The translations under genes were made by a program, and so were the position numbers. Below the pieces are notes generated by a model. That model was not told the origin of the DNA, searched no databases, and was given only the letters and a program-made list of their open reading frames with translations. Of a stretch of 64,000 nucleotides of DNA, positions 33,270 to 45,500 are shown one piece after another (position 1 is the first letter of the stretch; every line of letters starts with the position of its first letter). Source of the stretch: Hamiltosporidium tvaerminnensis (lineage: Eukaryota; Microsporidia; Dubosqiidae); the NCBI GenBank assembly GCA_022605425.2, contig JAKIMF020000005.1:1336501-1400500 (forward strand), read 5' to 3'.

Positions 33270-36200
33270 TATTTTCAACTTATATATTTGATAATTTGTC
33301 TAAAAATAGAAAACTTTTTTCAAATAATTAACTAAAAATAGAATAACATTTTTTTTTTCAAAAAATTTTCGTCTTTTTATTGGTCTTTTATAAAATTTTA
33401 TCAAATAAAGTTTTTTTGGTAAATTCGCAATCTGATTTATCATCTCATTTGATCAATAAAAATATTATAACAAATTATCATAGTTTTATTTGTTCAAACA
33501 AACAATATTAAACATACAAATATCTTTTCATCGTAAAATTTTTAGAAATTATTAAATCAGAAAAATATAAAATAGAAAGTTTTTTTTGGTAGTTTTATAA
33601 ACGAAGGATAGATTTTTCCTGGTTTAGTTAAAACTTTCAAATCTTTGATTTTATACAAATATTTGTAATTTTAAAAAATGAAACTTGCAGCTGCTTTATT
33701 TAAAAAATTATTTCTTGTGAACTCAAAAATTATACGAACAACTATAAAAATAAATTAGAAAAAAAAATTTACGATTGTATCATCGGATTCAAAATCTCTT
33801 GATTTAGCTTATATAATTGCAATATCATGATTTATTTAGAGATGATAATTAAATTATTGAATCAAATGATTAATCATTTTATAATTTAACAAAAATATAA
33901 TTTTTTTATTTAAAAGGGGTTAATCAATATTTTATTTGGTTAATTTTTACTTTTTTTTTATTGGATCTTAAATGCAGAAGAATATTTTCTCAAGAATTTG
34001 ATAAATATTATGTATATATAAATAAAGATTGAAATTATTCAATATTTTTTTTCTTGCATTATGGCTTATTATAAGACGTAAACGATTTGATTCTGTTAAA
34101 AAAATATATCACGAAAATACACATTTTTTTTAATAAAAAAAATTTTGTTTTGTAATAAATTATTTTACCATAAAATAACAAAATATGAAACATTTTTTTA
34201 ATAATTTCTTGTTATATTTGGTATTAAAATAATTTTAAAATATAAAACTAAAACGATATTTTTATTTTTGTTTGATTTGGTCCAAAATGTGAGTATTAAG
34301 CTACAATAGCAACAAACAAGTCTCAATCGTATATAATATGCGTTATATATCTAGAGATTGAATTATTTTGCATATTTACGTAAGAAGTATTAGAATGCAA
34401 TTAAAAAATCAAAAAGAACATAAATATTCGAAAGTTAACCAACATATTTATGATAAGTTTTTTAAAAATAAGTTAATTTAATCTAAAAATATAAAATTCT
34501 ATTATTTTCTCATTTATATATTGGTCGAATATTCTTCCTGTATATTCAATGTTTTTACGCTATTTTTTTAATATTTTTCACAAGAAACTTTCCATAGTAT
34601 AACATATATTGTAGAGTAAATAATACTTTCTATTTTAATGTAATCAGAATTTTTTTTGACTTCTTCAGAATCTTTTGACGCAGATTTCGTTTATATTAAA
34701 CAAAGGGTTATGAAATTTATTAGTTTGATTGTATGTAACAGTTTCATGTGTCATACTGCAGAATGTCAAAAAAACACTTGATTTTTAATTCAGAAGTTTT
34801 CTTGCAATAAAATATTTCATATAATATCTAGCTATATCCGTTTTGCTTGTTCCTTAGTTAGGAAAGAGATTAATAATAGTTGATGGATTTGATATTATTT
34901 GCTGGAGTTTCAGAAAGTGCTCTTTTCGTAAAGCAATTGTCGATTCAACTGTTTTATTTTTTAAAAATTATAAAACAGAACATTATGCTCCAGTTCGAAT
35001 AAACTTTTAAATTTCACTATTCAATAGATCTGTACAACAATTTTTTTGGTGCTTAAAAATGCGTTATATACTACATATTTAAACATATTTGATTAATTCT
35101 TAAGTAATTTCTAGGCTTAAATATTTCAGTTTTATACATTAAAACAAGCCTTCTTATTTAATTTCTATCTGAGAAAATATTAAAAAAATATTTGATCAAT
35201 GCAGACGAAAATTTGAATTTAGAGGGCCATAAATCTAAAAAATGGATAATCTAAAAAGAATATACTTATCACACAGATACAGAAATTCCAAAATCTCGAA
35301 TTTGAAAAAAATAAGAAATATTAAAATTTACTAAGAATATAAACAAAGTAAAATTCAAAGACGAATCAATTAAAAATGAATGGAAATCTAGATCAAGGAA
35401 ATGATAGTTAATACCAGCCTAACTCGAATCTTTTTAGTTCTGTACATTCTCTTGAAAATTTTCTTAAATGAAAGTTCGAATAATAACAATTGAATTTCTA
35501 GTGATTCATTAGAATAGGAAGAATGCTAAGGCTTCTGGTTAAAAATAAAGGAGAACAAAAACATTCCATTATTTATAAAAATATGAATTAAGTAAAAATC
35601 GACATCGATGAGAAACGAATCCTATTATTTTAAAGAAAAATTTTTGTTGGAAACCAAACAAGCTTATAAATTACTTTCTTTTATACCTCGCGGTATTTAA
35701 GGAAACTAAATAAAATTTAAAGACTTTATAAACTTTTCAATATTTTGAAAAATAGTTATAAATTTAGATTTTGTAAATAAAATATATAAAGTCGAATTAT
35801 AATAGATTATTACTGCTTTGTATTAGATTCTCTGTGATTTTTGTATTATTTACTAGAGACACAGATAAAAACATTTTATTTAGGTATTATAAATTTTTAA
35901 AGATAGATTTTATTACAATGCGTATATTTCATTTCCTCTAGGAAAAATTATTAACATATACGCTTATTTCTTAAAATATATTTTTTTTGATTTTATATGG
36001 CACAAATAATACACTACATTTTTCTTATATTTCCTATTATTTTTGCTTTCTAGAGGTTACTCTTCTTTTCTATGATAGATAATCCGAAATATCCGTTGAA
36101 TTCTAAAAATCTTAATCTTACTTTTTGCAAAATAAAAATTATATGAGTGTCAAAACTGTACATTAAAGTTTTCAAACTATGTAAATGATTCCTTTTAATA

Positions 36201-39200
36201 TTACTAGACGCTTCAGAGACTTATATAATTTTTTTGGAACAATTAGAAAAATATTAAAAATTACTAAATCTTGAAAAAATAGAAATTTAAAAATATGATT
36301 TCGTTATAGGATTAAATTTTTTGTTTTAGCTTTTTACTGACAAAAAAAAATTTAATTCAATGAACAACCCATTCTTTTAATATATTTCGAAATCAACAAA
36401 AATAAAGATAAAATTTTAAACCATTCGGTTTTTTTTCTATTATGTAATTCAAAGTTGTGGTAGATTATTTAAGTATATCTAGCACATACTTCATAAAAAG
36501 ATTTCGAAATATCTTTTTGAGAAATTAATATTAATTATTATAGGGAGTTAGATTTTATATTTTTTCACTAACTGTAAGCTTCAACCGAAAATGTGGCTAC
36601 TAAAAAAAATGTAAAAAGCAAAATCCGGAATAATCTGAGAACCCGATCATTCCAACAAAAAGAGTGTACACAGATACCCAAATATTACAAAAGCCATTAT
36701 AATCCCTGCTTTAATATACAACCTTTAATAAAAGCATAAAATATAAGAGGTCTAGAGTTACACTGATTTATGAGGAATAATTTCTATTTTATATATATTC
36801 ACACTAGTATCAGCTAAACGAATTGTTTTTACACACCAGACTCTCAAAATGTAGTCATGTAAATCAAAACTGAAGTTTTACCGTATTATTATAATATTTT
36901 GTATCATATATACATAGATATTACCAGAATTATTAATATTTTATCCATAGATAATGAATTAGATTGTTTAACCATACTATCTCTCTAAGAAAATATTAGT
37001 TGATTAACATTATAAATTCTACACAATATTTAATAGTAAAATAACAAATTAGCAGTTTTAGGCAACAATTTATAGGATAAAAGGACTATTATTGACTTAA
37101 AAATCCACCTTTTTAGTTATCATATAGGCTTTAAAGTTAAAAAACATCTTTTCACTTGTAAGAAATCTAGAAATTAAAAAATTAAAAAATTAAAAAATAT
37201 TTCTTGTAAATTTGTGCTTTAAGCAGTATTTTAGTTAAATTAGAAATCAACATATAAAGAAATATTATCTTTCTGAAAATTTGGTTATACTTTTGAATCG
37301 AGCTTTTTTCTTAAAGTTTCAAATTCAAATCAGCAAAAAAACGAAAATACTTTCTCAATAGATAAATTTAGATTAAAGAAATTAAAACATCAATAAATTT
37401 AAAAAGATTTCCTACGTAAACTCCAAGGATAAACTTAAAAAATCGAATGAAAATAGATTTTTTACAAGACTTTAGTAACAATATATTGGCTATGAAATTA
37501 TTCTGAATACTTATAGTATAATGATATTATTACCATTTTTTTTTGATGATTGCCATTTAATAGAAGATAAATAGACAATTCCAAAATACATTTAAATTAG
37601 ACAATCAAAATAGAAATAAAGAATGAAAGAAAATATTCTCAAATTTTATTTCACATTAAAAAGAAATAAAAAAAGATTAATATATTGTTAAATTCTTTTA
37701 TAGTTATAAGAAAATATGTAGTTAATTTAAGATTTTCTATTATTCGGATATACCCTAAAAATATCAATTATGTATAATATTTAACCGAATTTACTTCCTT
37801 CGAATGTTTAACAATTTATAAAATCCAAGTGATCAATATTTTCTCAAAAAAATAGTCCAAACAGTTCAATGTTTTAATTTATAGAAAATTTAGTTAGGAA
37901 ATAACTTTTTGAAAATTTTAAAATATAATTATACACAGCTTTAATTCACTTAGACTATATTTTTTTAGAACCTATGATTGCTTTAGAAGTTTCAAAAAAA
38001 ATCAGAAATGAATTGAAATTATATTACGCGAATAAATAACTCAAATTAATGTTTTAAAAAAATTAATACTTAAACAATAACTTGTCAAAAATGTTGTATT
38101 AAGCATAAGTATAAGAGGTTTAAAAAGAAGAATTTTTATGTATATCCCATATGCATTCTAGTTTATACAACTTAGCACAATATATTTATTTTTTTATTTG
38201 TCGCTGGTAAAATAAATGAACTAAAAACTTTGTATAAAACCTCGAAACGGTATGTAATCATAGCCTATTCGGATCAAAAATAAATTTTTAGCCGTCTAAA
38301 AATCGGGTAAGGTTAATTAATTGTATAAAAAAAAATTTTAGAGTAAAAGAACCTAAAGAAATAAAATGTAAAGATTCGAGCGCTGTATTCTTTGTATAGT
38401 TAGTTCTTCTTATGATGATAAGCTATGGTTATATCTCTAATGTAAACCGCTTGATATAACAAAACAAATACTATTTGTGTTAAAAAGAAGTTATTTAATT
38501 TTCTATTATATTAAGATATAGTTGCTCTATACATTTTTTTGAATTAACTGAATATACTTTAAATAGTCAAGATATTTTTAATATGATTTTAACATAATAT
38601 TTCTATACCCGGTGTGAAGTTTGAATTTTTTAGTGTTTGGTGACTTTCTTTCTGAACAAGAATAAAAGGTACAAGTAAAAGAGGATTTTTCCTAAATAAA
38701 TAAATTCGAATAATAAAATACATATAAATTTTTCATGGTTTCTCTTGCACCAATATAAAGCATAAAAAAATGAATAAGGTTTTTTTATCCTAAAAAGAGA
38801 ATCGATTCCACAACTAATTTGGAAAATTAGGAAATATTTTTACATTAAAATTTATATGCAATAAATTATGTTTATAAACCGATAGCACATCATTACGATC
38901 AGATTTATATAAATTGAGTAAGAATTCTAGAACACAGTATTTTTTTTATCCTTACTAATTATATGTTTTGCAGATAAAAGGTTATTGATTGCGAGTTTGA
39001 TATAATAATACAGTCAAAAAATATTAACCCTATCTGTAATAATGAATAGTAGTAGATATTTATAGAAACTATTTATAAACTTGCTCAATTAATTGCCAAT
39101 ACTAATATATATTATATAATAGAAGATTTAGTTATCAGAAAATACGTAAATAGACACGAAATTTATGATAATTTAGGTGATAAAATCTTAAAATATAAAC

Positions 39201-40560
39201 CAAATAAACGCATCAATTACTGAAAACCAATAAAAACAATTAAAGCCTTTTCTTGAAAAAGTACATTTAACTAAATTCCAATATATAAATTAAAATTTAA
39301 AAAAATTACTGAAACAAAAGTTTCTTAAAGAAAAAAATCTCTAGTAGAGATATAAATTCAAAATTATTTTAACTATAAAAATGAATTGCTTAAAAATAGA
39401 AGAAAATATTTCTTAAAAACTGATTAAACTTGTTGATATACATATAAATTACAAAAATTCAAATAATTCTCAAAATAGAACGTATACTACTATCTATATG
39501 TTAACCTATTAAATAAATACAATATTAAAAATTATATATTGAAAAATTTCTTAGTGAAAATCATCGAACTGTATTCAAAATTACAACCGTTTTTCAATCG
39601 ATTATGACTTATTTATAAACAATCAATTTGGTTATCAACGTATATATTTCATTATTTAAATAAGAAAAAAGATGCAGAGTTTTATTATACGGTGTTGGTT
39701 TTGTATCTAATAATTTGATGTGATTTATTTTTTCAAAACATATTGAGCAGCGAAGAACTATAATGAAAATATGAAAAAATGTAAAAACTTACATTCTGAG
39801 AACATTTGAACTTAAATTTTCATTAAAATATGTATGTTAATTTAAGGAAAAGGCGTAAATTTTGCCATATTGTTCTTTTTTATAATGATTTTCTAATTAT
39901 AATTCATCAAAAAGTGTTGATGCCGATGGCCCAGTGGTCATGAAAATCCGAGTTTACTTTCAAAGAGAAAGTATAATGTATTAGGTGTAACCCAAAAAAA
40001 CATGATGGCAAAATTGAACAAATATGAAACCGAAAAAAAGAGATTTATACGGTACTTGCTAGCTTTGAAAATTCGAAATCAAATGAGTGGAAATATTTTA
40101 AATTTTATGATTTTTGAATTTTCTAGAACATTTTTTTGGTCAGCTAAACAAAAATTTAAGAGTTATAAAAAATTATCACTAAAACTAAAATGTATCTTGA
40201 TATTATAATAAATGGTTGTATATTTTTATTAAATTCAAATATAATCGTTCTAATTTAATAATACAAAGAATCGGAAATTAATATTCTTAGATGATAAAAA
40301 GTACAAACCGTGAATAACCAGAAATAGAAAACTTTCATCTTGTAAAGTAATTTTTTAAGACCGTGATTTTTGAAACTGTATGTCTTAAAGTTTCGGGTTG
40401 CTTGAATCAAATTTCTTTTAGTTAAAAATATTCTACCAGAAAATGCAAATTTCTAAAATTTTTATGGTTCGTGTATTACATGATCCAGAATCTAAAAAAA
40501 TGAAAATTTTTAGATTCTAAAAGAATCGATAGAACAATAAAAAAATTATATACGTACAAA
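33270..40560. other. 7.3-kb AT-rich gene desert
   Basis: I found no supportable gene. There are long A and T runs, a short tandem array of ATTAAAAA units near 37173-37198, and an isolated 23-codon frame at 34710-34781 (MKFISLIVCNSFMC...) preceded by GGG that could be a signal-peptide stub. The 68-codon ORF at 40002-40208 has no recognisable feature. Confidence 0.5.
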
Positions 40561-40571
40561 AAAAATTATCC

Positions 40572-41924
40572 ATGAAAATTTCATTTAGTTTCCCCGCAAC
40601 TTTTACTTTCTTATTAAAAGTTTTTGCTACAACTAACCAAAGAAACAACAAAAGAGTTTTGGAACCAAATTCTATAGCTCAAAATAGCGATGATTATCCC
40701 GGAATTGATGGTTTTGACTATTTAAGTTTTGCAAAGGTTTTTTTGATACAAAGTGATCCAATTCAACCTCAGAAAATAGAAACATCAACGACCGAATTTC
40801 TTCAAAATAAACAAGAATCTTTCCAAGCAAATCCTCAGACATCTTATTTACATGAAAATTACATACCAGAAGAAAACATAGAAATAAGTTCTTTTGACAA
40901 TGCATCACTACATATAACATGCTGTGATGATAATAAAACTGTAAGTTCAATCTATTCACCTACTCCATTACCAGCATTCCATATTGCATTTCCCGAAAAG
41001 GCAGGAAAAGAACGAATTTCGGAACATTTTGAAGAGGAATCCATGAAACGAGATGTATTAAATAAACAATTTACCACAGAAAATACATGCTCTCAACCAA
41101 TAATAAACGATCTATCTACACTATGTTCTGAAGAAGTGAGTATTTTAAGTCAAGAATTTCAGCCTGCGAATAAACCAGTAGAAATTCAAACAAATAGATC
41201 AATACCATATAATGTGAAAGTAAGCGAAATTATTAACGATGCGAAATTTTGCTTTAGAAATAATGAAATTTTGGTTTATGAAGGAATCAAAAATAGGATT
41301 TTAGATGAGCCATCGTTCAATTGTTTTATGAACCAAATAATTTCTGAGAGAAATCTAGATAAAGTAAACCAGGAATCTGTTCAAGTGATAAAACAAGAAT
41401 TACATAGAATTATATTTAGTTCTGATTCTGTGGATAATTGCACCGAGAATAAATATACTGATGGTGGTTTAAACGAGGAAAATATCCTATTCAAGCTTAA
41501 AGATAAAAATTCCGAATTTTATCGCAACGAATATGAGACATACGAGGATTTGAAAACAATCTTGAAGTTTAGAAGAAAGCTTGTAAAATTCGAAAATACA
41601 TTTTTTTCCGAGCTAGCCACATCTGAATGGTCGAAAATAATCGAACAAAATATGTGTGTCAATCCTCTTGAGAATATTAAAAAATCAAAAATTAATCTAA
41701 TATTTCCGGAGTTGAATCTTTTCTTTGAATCGTTTAAAGCAAATCAGTTTGCCTATATTTCGAAAGGACATATATTATATGTGCATTATCTTTATGAAAT
41801 TATAAGTCTTTTAACATATTCTATTTTTCAAAATAATGAAAATTTTCTTAAAAATAAATCACAGGATGAAATTAGTCGTTCAAAAATCTTAATGAACAGA
41901 AGAATTTTCTTTATGAGATTTTGA
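40572..41924 (+). CDS. Secreted paralogous family member P2, main ORF (450 aa)
   Basis: ATG 40572 (preceded by CC) begins MKISFSFPATFTFLLKVFAT, a good signal peptide, then NQRNNKRVLEPN, the motif shared with P1 at 20167. A Glu/Ser/Thr/Asn-rich, probably disordered region runs to about residue 210. A helix-rich region follows, with VIKQELHRIIF, the segment KFENTFFSEL...ISKGHILYVHYLYE shared with P1 and P3, and a final FKANQFAYI block. The frame ends at TGA 41922-41924, but homology with P1 and P3 continues without a gap in the -1 frame (next entry). Joined, the locus is 661 codons, the same as P1. Unlike P1, no other lesion is present, so selection has probably kept it open. The product is predicted to be exported; its function is unknown. 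Confidence 0.75.
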   Translation: MKISFSFPATFTFLLKVFATTNQRNNKRVLEPNSIAQNSDDYPGIDGFDYLSFAKVFLIQSDPIQPQKIETSTTEFLQNKQESFQANPQTSYLHENYIPEENIEISSFDNASLHITCCDDNKTVSSIYSPTPLPAFHIAFPEKAGKERISEHFEEESMKRDVLNKQFTTENTCSQPIINDLSTLCSEEVSILSQEFQPANKPVEIQTNRSIPYNVKVSEIINDAKFCFRNNEILVYEGIKNRILDEPSFNCFMNQIISERNLDKVNQESVQVIKQELHRIIFSSDSVDNCTENKYTDGGLNEENILFKLKDKNSEFYRNEYETYEDLKTILKFRRKLVKFENTFFSELATSEWSKIIEQNMCVNPLENIKKSKINLIFPELNLFFESFKANQFAYISKGHILYVHYLYEIISLLTYSIFQNNENFLKNKSQDEISRSKILMNRRIFFMRF

Positions 41925-42553
41925 TTTCGGAATTGTTTATTTCTTTTGAACAAGATATTTTGAAGGTACGGATTTACCTACTTTTAAATTTATTACATTA
42001 TTTCTCTACTCTTACCCTCAATAGAGCGGTTTACTTTAATACTTTTCTTTTTAGAATAAAAATCCGATATATTTTTAGATTCATTTTTGATACAAATATA
42101 AAAACAGGAGAAGAGTTTAAAAATAGCTTGCTTTTAGGCCTTAAATGTCAACTGAAAATGCCCAATGCTTCAAAGTTATTACAAAAAGGATTGTTTGATT
42201 TATTTCTTAATAATTTTTGTGTACCTATTTACATAGATTCGATTCAAGCTCTTATAAACATATATAGAGATAAATTTGGTAAGGTTTCAAAAAATAGTTT
42301 TAGCTTAGAAGACAGAGAAATAAAGAATTTACACCAAAAAATAATTTTGTTAAATTTTTCGCAGAATACACAAACGCACGACAGTAGAATGCTGGAAATA
42401 TTCTTAGAATTGGAATGCAGAATCAGTAATTTAGAGAGAAGAATTTTGAGAGGTTCTATTCAGTTTATGTCTTTTTACGCAAAAAGAGGCTATGCTAGTG
42501 TTTATAAAAGCATACTCAAACAGGCGGAATTATATTATCGAGTATCTAATTAA
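41921..42553 (+). CDS. Secreted family member P2, C-terminal part in the -1 frame (210 codons)
   Basis: The segment begins with TTG and has no ATG in its first 70 codons; the first in-frame methionine is in KMPNAS. It therefore cannot easily be translated alone. It overlaps the end of the 450-codon ORF by 4 bases and continues the protein: LISELFISFEQDILKVRIYL matches P1, and FRFIFDTNIK matches FRFLFDSVCK. The tail, up to YKSILKQAELYYRVSN, aligns loosely with the ends of P1 and P3. Openness over 210 codons in DNA this AT-rich argues for translation. Possible explanations are -1 frameshifting in the window 41876-41924, a single missing T in GAATTTTCTTTATG, or a recent deletion. Confidence 0.65.
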   Translation: MISELFISFEQDILKVRIYLLLNLLHYFSTLTLNRAVYFNTFLFRIKIRYIFRFIFDTNIKTGEEFKNSLLLGLKCQLKMPNASKLLQKGLFDLFLNNFCVPIYIDSIQALINIYRDKFGKVSKNSFSLEDREIKNLHQKIILLNFSQNTQTHDSRMLEIFLELECRISNLERRILRGSIQFMSFYAKRGYASVYKSILKQAELYYRVSN

Positions 42554-42559
42554 ACTATG

Positions 42560-45500
42560 TTTTTAAACAAGTGATTCATTTCTTTTATGGTTTTTTATTC
42601 GAATTAGACACCATGTTTGTTTAGATATAGTATATATTTGCTATGTACCTAATTTTATATTTTTTACAACTTATAAATCAAGTATTTTCCCATAAAAGTA
42701 TATAAATGATTAATCTTTAAAATCCGGAGATTTTTTTTATTTTCGCTTCATTTTAATATTTTTTTATAACTGTAAATTTGATTCAAGATGATTCAGTTTC
42801 GCAGTAAGAAATTCAAACATCTGTCATTTCCGAGTTTGAAATTGTGGTTGAATAATTTCAGTTTAATATGATGATGAAACCGTAATTTTGCTAAAATAGT
42901 TAATATACTGGAGATGAAAGCTATAAAAGTCATATTAATCAGATCATACAATAGCAACGAGAAAATATATAATCTAAATGATTTTAATTTTTCGAGTCCA
43001 TTCATAAATTAACGAAGTTTAAAACTTTAAGTGTCTTTCCTTAAAACTTTGAAGTAACTTACAAAATCAAAAAGACTTTTTATAGATAAAAGCTTTACAT
43101 TTGCTTGCTTCTCATAAGATAATTTCCTTTTTTTAATTTGTATGAATGCTTTTGTTTTTATTCCTTAGATTTAAATTAAACAAAATAAAAACTTGTATGA
43201 GTATATTGTGCATCCAAAATTTTATTGTTACCTCAATTGTAAAAAATTTCAAAATAAAATTTTTACTTAATAGCTTGATTAGACTTTTAATAAAGTATAA
43301 TTTATTTTGCAACAGTTATGAATGCAAAAATAAGTGCTAGGGTTTAAAAAATAGATTTCTACAGCAATTTAAAGAAATCGTAGTTGCATATAAAATCGTT
43401 TTATAAAAAATTTAACATACAAAAATAGGAATATATATATTTCGAACTTCTTATATTTGCAAGATACATGAGCCATTTCGTTTATTCTGTTTTACAGAGA
43501 TACGAATGAAGAACATTTATGTTTTGCAAGAAATAATGATAGTTCATTTTCACGATTTCAGAGAACTTGCATCGTGATAGCAAAATTATAGGGTATTCTT
43601 GCAAAAAAATCATAAATTATATAAAAAAATATTAAATTAATATACAAGATCTAAAACTATAGCGTTTTAAAGATTATAAAGTTTCATTGATTCAAAACGA
43701 CCAAATGTAGCCTGTAAAAATCAACAGTGCTATTCCACATTGCATTATAGAATACAAAAATATTTAATGTTCATTAACCATCCAAAAATTCTCTGTAATG
43801 ATAAAAAATCTTATATATTTTTAATAAATTATTATCTTTGTACCATAACAATTTTCTGATATTAATATAATTAATAACAGTTTCATTAGTAAATTTTAAA
43901 TTTGAAGCTGCTATTTTCAAATATATTAAGATGTTGCAAGATCAATTGTACTTCTAAATTAAAGTTTACAAAAAACTATTTTATTAAAAAACCTAAAAAA
44001 ATTCCAAACATACCTAAAGCTCTCTTAAATACTATGACGCTAAAAATTTATTTTCAAATACCAAGATCATTGATTCTTGTTCTGTTTTTTGAGGCATTTT
44101 TAGGGCAACTTAATTTCCAAAGAGGTTTTTAAATGTGTTTATGTCTCTTTTCAGAATATATTTTTGAAATACTCTGTATTACATACTGCATTTACATAAA
44201 AAAAAAGATTAATCGATGCCAAATAGCTATAGAATACGTCTAACGAAATTCTTGTATTTTCAATAATAAATTTATTGCAATGTTTCAATATTGACAAGAG
44301 ATGCTTTTTTTAGTATGCTTCAAAAAAGCAACATTTATTAACATAGAAATCAGTATATACTATAAAAGTTCGACTTTATGTAATTTATAGGCAGAGTTAA
44401 ATGACTTATAAATATCTGGATGGTAACTGCAAAAATAACTGTATATATCGTTTTATATGCTGATGCACTATAGTTTTAAATGGAAAAATAATTTAGTTTG
44501 TGCATTTAAATTTTAATTTTTTTGCAATTGCCTATGAACACCAGTAATTTATTTGGTAAAAACTTTCTAACGAATAGTTTCTCTAATATTTATATTGAAT
44601 ACAAAAAAACAAATGGCTTTTATATTTAGGACATATTTACAAAACAACCACTCTTTAATCACAAAATGGTATCATCTAATATGTATATTCAATAAAGCTT
44701 TACATTTTAACGCAGTGAATATAAATTTACAGACTTTTCGAATTTATCTTGAAATAGTTGAGATTTGTGTGAAAACAACAAAAATGACTGGTATAATTCA
44801 AGAGACAAATATTCTGTTTAAGTCAAAATTTTAAACTAAAAAATTGTAAAATACTTTAATAACTCGCTCCTTTTTTTGATTCCAACTTAACTTTTTTTGC
44901 AACCTTTGTAAGGTTAACGCGTTTAACTGTTATGTTTCATAAAAATTAGAGAAAATTTCGACTTACAGTTAACCTACAATATGTTGATATTTGTTGCATT
45001 TCGAACAGTTTTGATTAGAAGTGTATTTAACAAGAGTTTCGATTTTAAATATTTTAAAGAAACATGCAAGGTATTTTAATGCTTTGTTAATGAAAAAACT
45101 ATTTAAAGCACAATTTATTATTTTTAATATATCTGGTTTTTACTCTCATCGCATCCAAAACTCAAATGATTTGGATTTTTAATAAAACATAATTTTTCGG
45201 ATAAAAGTATTTTTTTTATTATATTTAACATGAATCCTTTTATGAATACGATATAAAACAATATTAAAAACCGTAAATTATTCTTTTATTAAATAATTTA
45301 GTTTATATATTATAAATTTTAAAAAACATATATATCTTTATCAAGCAAATCCAGTGCTTTCTAATAGGGAAGTATTCTCGTCGATTCCATGTAATGGAAA
45401 GTCAATATTTTAAAAAATAACACAATGTGCTATATCAAAATATTTAGCCTCGATAAATCAATATAAACGATTAAAGAAACGGTCTATCGCTTTTGAGTCA

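Noticed and set aside
39921-39990. tRNA-like segment with an A-box-like TGGCCCAGTGG
   Set aside because: No matching B box and no consistent acceptor, anticodon or T-arm pairing could be built, so it is not a tRNA gene by the evidence here.
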